A stretch of 64,000 nt of DNA from Haemophilus pittmaniae (GCF_900186995.1 NZ_LT906463.1:1984001-2048000), one strand, 5' to 3'. Numbered from the stretch's first letter, positions 23,672 through 33,921 are shown. The notes: generated from the sequence alone by a model not told the origin. Numbers and translations are program-made.

Positions 23672-26600
23672 TTAATTCTTATTAGGAATTCTAACTGGTA
23701 ATAACACAACCTTACCATTTGATTTATCTACACCAGCTATAATTGTTTTAATTGATTTACCATCCCGCTCTGCATTTTTTATTGCTAACTTAGTTGGATC
23801 ATTATTAGGTAATTGATCCAAGACTGCATTTATCCATTCACTTGACAATTGGTTTGTTTTGCCTGCCCCTTTCGAACTCACCTGAATTGCCCCATTAGTT
23901 TTTATTTGTTTACTATCAATAATGACTACAGAGCCATCTTTGCCTACTAACACATGATCAAAGCCATTATTTGAGCCATATTTTCCTCCTTGTAATGGTT
24001 CATAACCTGAACGTTTTGCTAAATCATGAATTAACGACTCTGTTTTTCCACCTTTAATATCACCATTTTTGACAATATCATCGATTAAAGCTTGCTCAGC
24101 TTTGCTAGTTGCTTTTATTTCACAACTTGCTCCACAAACTTTGGTGGCATTGATAAATCCTTTATCAGTTGATACAGCGATATTATCAACTTCATTAATT
24201 ACTCGATTCAAAACAGTGTGATTAACTACTCTATGAACTTGATGCTTCGTAAAAGTAGCAGCTGTTTTCGTTAGCTTAATTCCAACTTTAGCCAAACCCG
24301 CTCCACCGGCAAATATTTGTAATAACTTACCGGCTTCTACACCAGCTCTATATGATCCCTCTGCCCCTGCTTTATTATATTCAGCTTTTAAGGTTTCAAT
24401 TTTATTAAGGCTATCTTGTATAAAAGCATCCCCAAGTTTACCTTCCTCAATCAGCGTCCCAATAGCATCCAATGCCGCAATTGGATTTTTCGCAAACTCA
24501 ACAAGCCCTTTAGCCGTTTCATAAATTCCTTCAGGAATCGACATCGCTAATCCAGCACTAAAACTCGCATCTTGCCCAACATCCACCGCAGCCCAATAGA
24601 CATTTACTTTAAATTTACAACTCCAACCATCACAAGCAGCTAATTCTTTCTCTCTTTGAACTTTTTGCCAATCTGAAAGATAGTTATTGGTTACTGTGTT
24701 TTCAGCAATCTGTGCATTAATTGCTGCATTACCTATGGTTTCTATGCTATCTGCTTTGCCATTCATTAAGGCTCCGGCAATCCCTCCGGCTAAACTGGCC
24801 ATACTAATCACACCAGCTTTTTCATCCGGCGTTAAATCAGCTTCTGATTTACCATAAAGGATAGAGGCAATTTGTGGTGCCAGTAATTCAGCCCCCGCTG
24901 CACTTATCGCACCATGTGCGGCACTTCCACCATTGACTTGAGCCTCAATCGCTCCCCACACTGCATGAGCAAGCGCATTCGTTACTTTATCATGTGTATT
25001 ATCCGCAATCAGTTTATTAACCGTTGGTGATAATGTTGCTACTGTTGTTGCTGAAGCACTTTGTCCTGAAAGTACCCCAGTAAATAAAGCCGTTATCGTA
25101 TCAATTGTACGACGACTGTCCCCTCCATATTCCCATTTACCCTTATCTCTATTAGCCTCCATCAACTTAAATTCAAGTAAACCCAACTCTTCTTTACTCG
25201 CATTATTAGCTTTTGCTTTCTCGTATTCAGCTTTTGCTCGTTGTTCAGCAATTTCTGCTTCATTTAATTTATTTGATGTATAAGTGTCTATAGCTGATTT
25301 TATATTACTAATCGCTGTAGATATTTGCTGTTGTTCAGCAAGAATAGCTTTCACATCCTTCGTCTGTGCAACTTGCTCGTTAGCTTTTGCAAGGTCTGTA
25401 TTGATGCCTAAATCTTTTGCTGTAGTGATGGTTGGATTAGTATCTTTATTCAAGATAATAGTCCCTTCCGTCAATGTCGCTCTGGTAACAGAACTGTCAC
25501 TACTTTGGTCAAACATCGGTAAACCCGGGCTTAAGCCGCCACTGCGTTGACTGTCTATTTTTGTACTATTTTCACTGTTTGGTTTAACCGCTCTGCCCGT
25601 TTCATTATCCACCCATTTTTCTTTTGACTCTTTGAGACTTCCGCTAATACTTGCACTCGCCGCACTGCTGCTCGATTCATTTTGAATATCTTCAAAGGTC
25701 AGCTTGTTTGTGGCTAATTTGCTGTTTGTTGGGTTAGTGCTGGCAATCGCACCACCTTTCAAATGAACATTTTCCGCATCGATGTGATAACCACCTTCTT
25801 CAGCAAAAATTCCTGCTTGTTCATTTACTTGTTTTCGGTCGTTTTCACCTCTTGAGGCATTGCCATAGCCACTTAAGCTCCAGTTATTACCAAACCCAAA
25901 CTCGACTTCTAAACCACCTCCGCTTGATTTGGTTTTAAAATGTTCCTCATCTTGTAGGCTTTCAATAGTTAGTTTTCCACCCACATTGGCATTTACTGTT
26001 TGGCCTTTTACTTGGCTACCAATGATATTAGTATTGCCTTGGCTATTTAGAGTTACAGTTTGTGCATCTAAGTGGCTGGCTTGATAAGTTTTGCTTTTAC
26101 CGTCATCCTTACCTGTGCTTGCCCCAACTCTCGCATAAACCCCTACGCCGGTTTGAGCACCAACCGTTGCCGCGACACCGGCCTCCACACCAACACTTTG
26201 GCTGCGGCCTTTAAATTGGGTATTGCTTTCGCCCGCTTTAATGTTCAACTCATTAGCAGTTAAGGTAATTTTACTATCTTGAATTCGTTTTCCCGTTTCA
26301 TCGCGTGATGTGAGATCTGTATGGGTTAAGTTAATGTTACCCAGCTTACGTTCACCTTTTTCATTCAGGCTACCGTCACCACGTGCAACAAGATTGATTT
26401 CTTTCGCATTAATACGACTACCCTGACTAACATCCGCTAGTCCTTCTTGGCTTTGACGACTATGAGCAACGCCTGTACCGGATTCCACTCGAAGTAAATA
26501 GGTATTCGATTTTGGATCTTTCGTCGCCATCTTACTGATGGAGTTATATAGATTATATCCCTGAGCAGCCGCACTCATCGCATTCGCAACCTGCAAGCGA

Positions 26601-29600
26601 TCTGATGCCTTATCATTTTTCACAGCGCCTTCAATAGTGTTAATCAAATCGATAATCGGAGATTTTACTCGACTAAATTGCCCTATTTTTAAATCGCTTT
26701 CGCTGTAGCTGTTGTCTTGATGATTGAGCGCATTATTAATGGTGATATTTTGTGCATTGATATCAACCTTCTCTTTAGCCAACACTTCACTTGCCGTTTG
26801 TTGATAATTTTTGCCGGCATACACTTCTACATTATTATCGAGACTCGCAAGTTGACTACCTTGATGTGTTACCTGCTCACCATCCTGATTCATTCGGGTG
26901 CGGTTATAACCAAAGAAACGTTCAGTATCTGAGATAGCCGCTTCTCCGATACTATGTCCTTTACGTTTCTGAACGCTGTTATCGGTGGTTTCTGCTGTCA
27001 GTAATTGCACATTACCCGTATTGGCTTGAAGGATATTTTTACCGGCAGAAACAAATGTTGTCCCTTTCAGCGTAATATCGCCTTCCTCTGCAATCGTTGT
27101 ACTATTGCCACCAATAGAAATTTGACTTCCTACTTCTTGGCGAAGCAGGGTATCTCCATTTTCGCGTTGTGTATACACTCCGGCGACATATTTGGCTAAA
27201 CCATCTACTCCCACACCGCGTTGTCGGGATGAAGCATGCTGTGATTGCTCATGTACCGCCACACCAAAATCCACATTTTTAGCTGCAACAAACTGAGCAT
27301 CACCTTCTGCAGTTATACGCCCCCCCTGAGTGCGAATATCGCCCTCTCTGGCATGGATCTTCATATTACCGCCGGCTTCAAGTGATGTTGTTTTGGCTAT
27401 TGTTTTTTGATTGTATTTATGCGATTCACTGCGATTGTGGTTAGCATAAGGTTGGATGCCCCGCATCGTTGATTCGATTGAATCAACAACCGCATCGGAT
27501 GCCCCTAAGGCTTTACCAACAATGCTATTTGTTGCGCCTTGTGCTTCTTTCTGGCGATAATTTTCTTTTGCCCGTGTAGCAGGATCGTACACAAAACCCA
27601 TTCCGAAACCTGTTGATTTTTGTTTCCGATGATATTCACTATTGTGCTGTTCATTCACTGCATTTAAGTGAACATTTTTACCCGTAAGTAGCATATCGCC
27701 ACCGGAAGCTAAGTGGGAAGCATCTACATTGACATCCTGGTTAGCATAAATAGATAAATTGCCATTTTGCGCAACTAGCTCGCTACCATTTACACTTTCA
27801 CTATAACTTGAACCATCATTGTTCAATTTGCCACGTTGATAACCAATCTGCATTACGCCTCCTTTTCCAGAGACATTTAATCCAGATTTTTTCGATGAAT
27901 AAGAATCTTGCTCCATGACCTTATCACGGCTAGCAGTCACTCTAACTTGATTACCCTGTAAATGAATATCTTGTTCAGCCTGTATTTCAGCTCCTTTCAC
28001 AGAAACATTGGCGGTTTGAGAAAGAACTTCAACATTTTTCCCCTGCAATCTACTGCCTTCGGCTAGATCATAATCGTGATGATGACGGCTTTCTTCGGTC
28101 TCTTTGGTGAATAAACCTTTAGATTTTTGTTTATTACGAGTATCCAATTGTTCAAGGCTGCGACCTTCTTCAATTTGAATATCACCTTTAGATGCAACCA
28201 TTACCTTATCATCATGGCTTATCACTTCCGCTTGACGAAGTACCGTTTCTTCTTGTCCGACTAAACGCACTCCTTGTTTACCTTCAATCACTGAGCTCAC
28301 TTCGCTTTCTTGATTTAAGTGATAATGATGATTGTCGCTGAAATTGTAATGCTCTTTATTGGTTTGCTTTTCTGTGGTTACAGAAAGTTTGCCTTTCGCA
28401 TTAACATCAATCGCGCCTTCTGATTTCAGATTCGCGGCTTTTACCGTAATATCACCACCGCTTTGAACGGATAGCACCCCATCTTTACCGGTGACGGTCA
28501 ATTCACTTTTACGATCTACTCCGCTATTAGCGGTTTGCGTGCGACCTAGCTGACTTTGGTTTTCAGTTTTCGTTGCTGCAAGTTCAACCGATTTTCCGCC
28601 ATAAAGTGAAATTTGCTCTGCAGCCGTAATTTTGCCACCGAGGTTCACTAATTTTTGTTCAGCATTCAGATTGACATTATTGGCGAATATAAGACCTTTA
28701 TTTTGTATATCTTGGCCGTATAAATTCACTAAATTACGCGCAAGCAAGGTTCCCTCGTTATTCATATCCGTAACCGTGCCAACAATACTATCCCCAGAAA
28801 TTACAGCTCCAGTCGGAGTCACTTGAGCGCGATTCGAAGCTAAATAAATTTTTGGTGTCAAGACATTGAGTTTTTTACCACTCGGTAGGGTGATCTCTTC
28901 ATTCACCATCCATACTAAGTCGGTAGTCAGTTCTGACATTTGTTGTGCGGTTAGCCCAACTCCCGGCACTAGATTAAATTGTTTTGCATAGTGCACACCG
29001 TTATTCATTAGGCCTTTATATTGCTCTAAATCATTTTGATAACCGTCAAGATAACGACGACCGGTCAACTGATTAATTTGCTCGTTAACAAGACGTAATT
29101 CATAAAAACCATCCCCCAAACGCTTCAACATATTGTTTGGGTCATAGCGTAAAGCATTGAACATATAATCCGAACTTAACCACTTCTGTTTGTTGGCAAA
29201 ACGAGGATCAGTTTCCACCACATAACCTTTTGGAGCATCTGGATTAACGTTATAGAGCGATGATTTATCAAGAGATTGCGTGAGACGATTTAACACCACA
29301 TCACCGGCATTGGCTTTGCTTGCAACATCGTTATTCACAAACTCAGGAGCCATATTTTCTTTATAATCAAATATGCCTAAATCCTTCTCTGTCTCTCGTT
29401 GTTTGAAGTAACCGCTAGTATCGCTTTTAGTGGTGTAGTAACGATCGACACATTTTTTAAGCACTCTTCGACAATCCCTTCCTTTGTAGAAAGCGGTTAC
29501 ACGTCCTTTGTCCGTTACAATGGTGCGACCTTTAAACTCTTCATTATTCAATTGCCCCTCAATGATTTTAATTAATCCACCGGCAATCACTTTACTGTCT

Positions 29601-32056
29601 TGGTTGTCAACATGTGCATCATTAAAATCAATGCCACCGCCACTTAAAATTTTACCTTCCTGATACTCCGGTTTGAGCACCATAGTTTCATTTACTGTGC
29701 GGGTATAGCTATATTCGTGCCAGTTATTGCTTTCGATTTTTCCATCTGGAGAATAAATGTGATAAAGGTTTTTGACTTTACGATTTAAACCACCACGACT
29801 ACTTTTATTATCTTGTTTAACTTTATAAACACCGGAGTCTCTGCCATAGATTGTTGAATTATTGCCGATGCGATACTCAAAAATTGGTGTGGAAGAAGTA
29901 TCTATATTCTCTGTTTTAAGGAAAAAGTGTTTATTTTCAACACTAGCTGTATTGAAGTTAATAGCATTGCTTTTGGCATTATCGTAAAGATTTAATGCTT
30001 CAATGAGACCATTGTAGTTATGCACATAAGTTGATTTTCCGGTTGCTTGATTATTCGCATCAAGCGCTTTCCCCACATAAATTTTGCCTAAACTTAATAT
30101 GCTACTTTCATTGCGATTTAGAATCTTATCTACGCCAAGATCTAAACGTTCACGCGCGGCGATCACCGCAGATTTTTCACCTTCTTCAAGGTTGTTTAGG
30201 TTATCGCCTTGCAAAGCAATATGGTCTCCATAAATACGACCAGTACCAAGGTTATTGATGGTTACCGCTTTTGCAACGGTAACAACCCCATCAATTAATC
30301 CTCGGTTAGTTAAAGTATTTGCGGTAACAAGCGTTTCATTACCGCTAATTTCAGCATCTTTGGTATTTTCTACATTAGCAGCCTGAATATTCGCCTTATT
30401 ACCTACTCGTAGTTGACTGTTATTTTTTAAGTCGCCTTGGGTTTTAAAATCTAAATTACCACCGACTTGGAAGGCATTATTCAGTTCTAATCCATCTTGC
30501 AAACGAACAGTTAAATCACCTTTAGTTTTTACAGAACCTTCGTTCTCTAGAGTTTTAGCCGTTAGTTGAATAGATTTACCCGCTTCAATCTCACCCTCTT
30601 TGTTATTAACGGTTTTATCGATATTTAAAGTGGTATGCTCATCGGCATAAATACCACCTTGTTGGTTAGAAAGATCATCCGCAGCAATTACGACTTGAGC
30701 AGCACGTAGCCCTTGCTCCGTTTTGCCATTCACTTTCGTACCTTTGTTATCAACATGCTTGGCTTTAATAGCAAGCTTATCGGATGCCACGATTAAGGAG
30801 CCTTTATCTGACTGTTTGCTGTTATCCACGTTATTAGCATTCAGTTCAACTTGTTTAGCTGCAATCACACCTTGTCGGTTATCTATATCTTGTGCTTTCA
30901 GCGTTGCCTGACCTTTCGCATAAACGGTGCCTCGGTTTTCAATTTTCTTTTGACTATTTAACGCGGTATTTTCGCTAGCACTAATATGCCCTTCATTCAC
31001 AATCCGCCCTTGAGTATCAATCTTCACATCACCCGCAGAAGCACCGATATGGCCGGCATTGCGTACGCCAAGGCCTTGGCCGTTATCCACTAAATGAATT
31101 TTCTCGGCGTACATTCCGCCCAATTGGCTAACATCAACGCTGTAAGTAGATTGGTTTTCGGGCGTTGTCGGGGTGTTGGCTGCCGGTTGTTCTCCCACGT
31201 ACACCACCGAATCATTGGTGCGGTCAACTTTGTTTTTGCCGGTGGTGACTTTAATGCCTTTGTTCGACCAAACACCGCCCTTGATTTCTGCTTTCTCACT
31301 GATGATGTCGGTGTAATCCGCTTGGCGGTTATCCATGCCTTTTTCACCCACGGTGACTTTGCCGCCCTGTACACGATAGCCCTTCAGGTTGCCGTTTTCC
31401 ACTTCAGCCTTACCGGTGGTCAAGGTGGCTCGGCCGGCATTAATCACCCCACAGCCATCACAATGAATGCCATTTGGGTTGGCAATCACAACATCAGCTT
31501 TTTTCCCCGCCACTTCCACATAGCCTTTTAAGCGGCTTGGATTAGCCGAGTTCACCTCGTTAAGAATGACTTTAGCTTCGCCACGCGCAAGATTCGGGTT
31601 GCCCTGCACCCAGCCGGCCATTTGGGTTTGTGCCGCCTTACGGGCGTTGTTGAGGATGGCGCCCTGCTCGGCCACATCAAATTGTGTATATTGGTTGCGT
31701 GAGACCCCGCCCGCACTTGGCGTTTGGATATTGACCTGTGGTAGGCCGTTTGCGGTTTTCAGTACGGTTGGTTGTTGATTGCCCGGCGCCGATTTATCCG
31801 CTCGAATCGCCATTTCTTGTGCCTGCGCTTGCGGCATCCAGACAAATCCTAAGGACAACATCAATGCAAACGCCACCCCGGTAAGCGGAGTTTTTCCGAA
31901 ATTAACACCTAACCAATTGATTTTATTAGAGTTGCTTGAAAAATGCGTTTCTACGCTATCCACCGCCGCTTTGCCTGCGCTTTTGGCCAGTTCGGACACC
32001 ACCACCAATTGATTTAACACACGGCTGAAGATGACTTTGTATTGACGATTGTTCAT
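23672..32056 (-). CDS. TpsA/CdiA-like exoprotein 1 with PD-(D/E)xK-like nuclease tip (2794 aa)
   Basis: Family of FhaB, LspA and CdiA, exported through the adjacent TpsB. ESPR at 1-30, signal peptide to about 80 (MPQAQAQ), TPS domain to about 330 with ANPNGIHCDGCG, then long hemagglutinin repeat regions that differ from exoprotein 2 between residues about 355 and 1600. A pretoxin VENN-type domain ends with AVTNNYL-like TVTNNYL at about 2455. The last 150 residues carry E in SLIHDLAKRSGYEPLQGG, D in NNGFDHVLVG and VVIIDSKQ: the spacing of a PD-(D/E)xK nuclease. So the delivered tip is probably a DNase or RNase acting in the target cell. The Imm49-like gene follows directly. It starts 89 bp after the TpsB gene, in the same operon. 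Confidence 0.85.
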   Translation of the reverse strand: MNNRQYKVIFSRVLNQLVVVSELAKSAGKAAVDSVETHFSSNSNKINWLGVNFGKTPLTGVAFALMLSLGFVWMPQAQAQEMAIRADKSAPGNQQPTVLKTANGLPQVNIQTPSAGGVSRNQYTQFDVAEQGAILNNARKAAQTQMAGWVQGNPNLARGEAKVILNEVNSANPSRLKGYVEVAGKKADVVIANPNGIHCDGCGVINAGRATLTTGKAEVENGNLKGYRVQGGKVTVGEKGMDNRQADYTDIISEKAEIKGGVWSNKGIKVTTGKNKVDRTNDSVVYVGEQPAANTPTTPENQSTYSVDVSQLGGMYAEKIHLVDNGQGLGVRNAGHIGASAGDVKIDTQGRIVNEGHISASENTALNSQKKIENRGTVYAKGQATLKAQDIDNRQGVIAAKQVELNANNVDNSKQSDKGSLIVASDKLAIKAKHVDNKGTKVNGKTEQGLRAAQVVIAADDLSNQQGGIYADEHTTLNIDKTVNNKEGEIEAGKSIQLTAKTLENEGSVKTKGDLTVRLQDGLELNNAFQVGGNLDFKTQGDLKNNSQLRVGNKANIQAANVENTKDAEISGNETLVTANTLTNRGLIDGVVTVAKAVTINNLGTGRIYGDHIALQGDNLNNLEEGEKSAVIAARERLDLGVDKILNRNESSILSLGKIYVGKALDANNQATGKSTYVHNYNGLIEALNLYDNAKSNAINFNTASVENKHFFLKTENIDTSSTPIFEYRIGNNSTIYGRDSGVYKVKQDNKSSRGGLNRKVKNLYHIYSPDGKIESNNWHEYSYTRTVNETMVLKPEYQEGKILSGGGIDFNDAHVDNQDSKVIAGGLIKIIEGQLNNEEFKGRTIVTDKGRVTAFYKGRDCRRVLKKCVDRYYTTKSDTSGYFKQRETEKDLGIFDYKENMAPEFVNNDVASKANAGDVVLNRLTQSLDKSSLYNVNPDAPKGYVVETDPRFANKQKWLSSDYMFNALRYDPNNMLKRLGDGFYELRLVNEQINQLTGRRYLDGYQNDLEQYKGLMNNGVHYAKQFNLVPGVGLTAQQMSELTTDLVWMVNEEITLPSGKKLNVLTPKIYLASNRAQVTPTGAVISGDSIVGTVTDMNNEGTLLARNLVNLYGQDIQNKGLIFANNVNLNAEQKLVNLGGKITAAEQISLYGGKSVELAATKTENQSQLGRTQTANSGVDRKSELTVTGKDGVLSVQSGGDITVKAANLKSEGAIDVNAKGKLSVTTEKQTNKEHYNFSDNHHYHLNQESEVSSVIEGKQGVRLVGQEETVLRQAEVISHDDKVMVASKGDIQIEEGRSLEQLDTRNKQKSKGLFTKETEESRHHHDYDLAEGSRLQGKNVEVLSQTANVSVKGAEIQAEQDIHLQGNQVRVTASRDKVMEQDSYSSKKSGLNVSGKGGVMQIGYQRGKLNNDGSSYSESVNGSELVAQNGNLSIYANQDVNVDASHLASGGDMLLTGKNVHLNAVNEQHNSEYHRKQKSTGFGMGFVYDPATRAKENYRQKEAQGATNSIVGKALGASDAVVDSIESTMRGIQPYANHNRSESHKYNQKTIAKTTSLEAGGNMKIHAREGDIRTQGGRITAEGDAQFVAAKNVDFGVAVHEQSQHASSRQRGVGVDGLAKYVAGVYTQRENGDTLLRQEVGSQISIGGNSTTIAEEGDITLKGTTFVSAGKNILQANTGNVQLLTAETTDNSVQKRKGHSIGEAAISDTERFFGYNRTRMNQDGEQVTHQGSQLASLDNNVEVYAGKNYQQTASEVLAKEKVDINAQNITINNALNHQDNSYSESDLKIGQFSRVKSPIIDLINTIEGAVKNDKASDRLQVANAMSAAAQGYNLYNSISKMATKDPKSNTYLLRVESGTGVAHSRQSQEGLADVSQGSRINAKEINLVARGDGSLNEKGERKLGNINLTHTDLTSRDETGKRIQDSKITLTANELNIKAGESNTQFKGRSQSVGVEAGVAATVGAQTGVGVYARVGASTGKDDGKSKTYQASHLDAQTVTLNSQGNTNIIGSQVKGQTVNANVGGKLTIESLQDEEHFKTKSSGGGLEVEFGFGNNWSLSGYGNASRGENDRKQVNEQAGIFAEEGGYHIDAENVHLKGGAIASTNPTNSKLATNKLTFEDIQNESSSSAASASISGSLKESKEKWVDNETGRAVKPNSENSTKIDSQRSGGLSPGLPMFDQSSDSSVTRATLTEGTIILNKDTNPTITTAKDLGINTDLAKANEQVAQTKDVKAILAEQQQISTAISNIKSAIDTYTSNKLNEAEIAEQRAKAEYEKAKANNASKEELGLLEFKLMEANRDKGKWEYGGDSRRTIDTITALFTGVLSGQSASATTVATLSPTVNKLIADNTHDKVTNALAHAVWGAIEAQVNGGSAAHGAISAAGAELLAPQIASILYGKSEADLTPDEKAGVISMASLAGGIAGALMNGKADSIETIGNAAINAQIAENTVTNNYLSDWQKVQREKELAACDGWSCKFKVNVYWAAVDVGQDASFSAGLAMSIPEGIYETAKGLVEFAKNPIAALDAIGTLIEEGKLGDAFIQDSLNKIETLKAEYNKAGAEGSYRAGVEAGKLLQIFAGGAGLAKVGIKLTKTAATFTKHQVHRVVNHTVLNRVINEVDNIAVSTDKGFINATKVCGASCEIKATSKAEQALIDDIVKNGDIKGGKTESLIHDLAKRSGYEPLQGGKYGSNNGFDHVLVGKDGSVVIIDSKQIKTNGAIQVSSKGAGKTNQLSSEWINAVLDQLPNNDPTKLAIKNAERDGKSIKTIIAGVDKSNGKVVLLPVRIPNKN
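31868..31929 (+). repeat. Dispersed repeat copy D, inside the TpsA-1 signal peptide
   Basis: AAACGCCACC and, 48 bp on, AATTGATTTTATTAG. The coding strand gives NKINWLGVNFGKTPLTGVAF. Gap-free alignment with intergenic copies B, E, F, H and I. Confidence 0.65.
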
Positions 32057-32145
32057 AGAGAATCCTTTGTACTGTTTCTTTACAGAAATTGATTAAATTG
32101 AGTTATCTAAACTTTAGTCTTTTTTAATATGTTTATTACGCGCCA

Positions 32146-33921
32146 TTAGAAGCGGTAGCTCAGGTTAAACCCGGTGACCACATTGCTGGTGCGGAAGCCT
32201 TCCGGCTTTTTCAACGGCACACCAACAAAATAGTCGTAATTGAGTCCCCACAGGTTGCCTCGTAGCCCAATCGCGCCACCGGTCAGGCTATTACCCACCT
32301 GTAATTCCTCCTGCGAGGAGCGTACCCGGCCGGTATCCACGGCCATATACAGCTCTTGTCCCCAATTGCCCACATTCCAAGCGAGTTCATTGCGCCATAC
32401 CCAGCCGCGTTCACCGGAGAGGGTTAATTCCCCATCAAACCCACGTACCGTATAACGTCCTCCGATACTCAGCTTATCCTGCTGTACCAGCGGTGTGCGG
32501 TTCCATTGGGCACTCCATTCCGTATTAAAGCGCAATGGTTGGTTAAACAAGCTAAACGGGTAGCTGAAATCAATGTTGGCTGTGATGATTTGCATACGTG
32601 AAGTGCCTTCATCAAATTCCTCTTCCGGGGCACGTAAGGCACGATGACCACCAGTACCGCGTTTGTATAAGGCAGATAGCTGCAACACACCGTCATAGAT
32701 ATAGTGGGTATGGCTTAATCCCGCTTCCCAACCGGCGGTACGGCGGCGTTGCACTTCGATTTCAGTATCGTTGATGTAGTTTTGTGATTGACGCGCCCAC
32801 AAGGCTGCATTGAGATAGGTTTTCGAGCGACTATCGCGCCATAACAAACGGCTTAAATTAGCCTTCATTTGGCGGCTTTCGCCGGAATAGGTATAGGATT
32901 CAAAGGCACCGGCGACGGTTTGATGGTAGCGATAACGCGAACCCGATAAGCTCAGCTGATAGTTTTTCCACGGAATGGAATAATACAAGCTAATGTTTTG
33001 ACTGCCATAATCGCCTTCGGCCTTATCGCTGTGACGTTTGAAACTGCGGGTGCCGCTGATATAGAACATGTCGTTTAAGGTCAACACATTATCCCAAGAA
33101 AAGGTGGCTGAGCCCTGCAAACGGCCGGTGGCTTTTGAGCCGGAATCGTCCAAACCGAGGGTGATATGGAAAGGAAAGCGTTGCTTATAACCCACGACAA
33201 TATCCGTTTCCCCCACGTTTTCACTTGGTACCAATTGAAAATCCGCTTCTGCGCTGGGGACTCGCTTCAAATTTTCCAAGCCTTGCTCAATATCGCGTAG
33301 ATTCAGCAATTCACCTTCCCGCAATGGCATGGCAAACCACAGAGTACCGCGTGTCGCAAATGGTAGCGCACTCTGGTCTTGTAGTTGAATACGCCCCACT
33401 TTGCCCGGAATCACCGTGAGCACTAACATTCCGGAACGCAAATCCTGCGGCTCGACCACCACTCGAGTGGTCACATAACCGTACTCAATCAGACGATTTT
33501 GAATGCGTCGTAACAACACATTAATCCCTTGCGAGCCCACACAGGCCGGTAAGGCAAAATCCCGTTCGGCATAAACGGAGGATAACGCCCAAGAAAATTG
33601 GCTTGGTTGAATTAATTTAAGAGAAGAGGCTGATGAGTTTTTTTCTTCAGCTTGATAATCGGTGAGCACTAATTGATTAATCGTAAAACATTGCGCCTCG
33701 TGCTGCGGAAAACCGGCCTCAGCCAAGGTTTCACCTTGCAAGCGCACATCCGATGCTGTGACCTGCTGGGCAGCAATTGCTGCATTGAGCTGATTTTGTT
33801 GCTGTTGTTGACGCTGATTAATCGCATCTTGTTGGGGATCCGAACTGCTTCCCGGTGCGGCAAAAGTGAGGGGAGCTAAAGAGAGAGCAAGACTGCCGCG
33901 AATGAGCCATTGCTTAAACAT
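32146..33921 (-). CDS. TpsB outer-membrane transporter (FhaC/LspB/CdiB family, 591 aa)
   Basis: An Omp85-type two-partner secretion pore. A signal peptide (MFKQWLIRGSLALSLAPLTFA) is followed by a Gln-rich N-terminal helix, two POTRA domains (about 75-230) and a 16-strand barrel. The conserved loop-6 motif appears as VRGFDGELTLSGERGW; the chain ends in NLSYRF with the terminal Phe expected of an outer-membrane protein. Length is typical. It is the only transporter in the window and would serve both TpsA proteins, whose TPS domains are almost the same. First gene of the operon; the upstream region carries GTAAA repeats (see 33973-34052). Confidence 0.9.
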   Translation of the reverse strand: MFKQWLIRGSLALSLAPLTFAAPGSSSDPQQDAINQRQQQQQNQLNAAIAAQQVTASDVRLQGETLAEAGFPQHEAQCFTINQLVLTDYQAEEKNSSASSLKLIQPSQFSWALSSVYAERDFALPACVGSQGINVLLRRIQNRLIEYGYVTTRVVVEPQDLRSGMLVLTVIPGKVGRIQLQDQSALPFATRGTLWFAMPLREGELLNLRDIEQGLENLKRVPSAEADFQLVPSENVGETDIVVGYKQRFPFHITLGLDDSGSKATGRLQGSATFSWDNVLTLNDMFYISGTRSFKRHSDKAEGDYGSQNISLYYSIPWKNYQLSLSGSRYRYHQTVAGAFESYTYSGESRQMKANLSRLLWRDSRSKTYLNAALWARQSQNYINDTEIEVQRRRTAGWEAGLSHTHYIYDGVLQLSALYKRGTGGHRALRAPEEEFDEGTSRMQIITANIDFSYPFSLFNQPLRFNTEWSAQWNRTPLVQQDKLSIGGRYTVRGFDGELTLSGERGWVWRNELAWNVGNWGQELYMAVDTGRVRSSQEELQVGNSLTGGAIGLRGNLWGLNYDYFVGVPLKKPEGFRTSNVVTGFNLSYRF

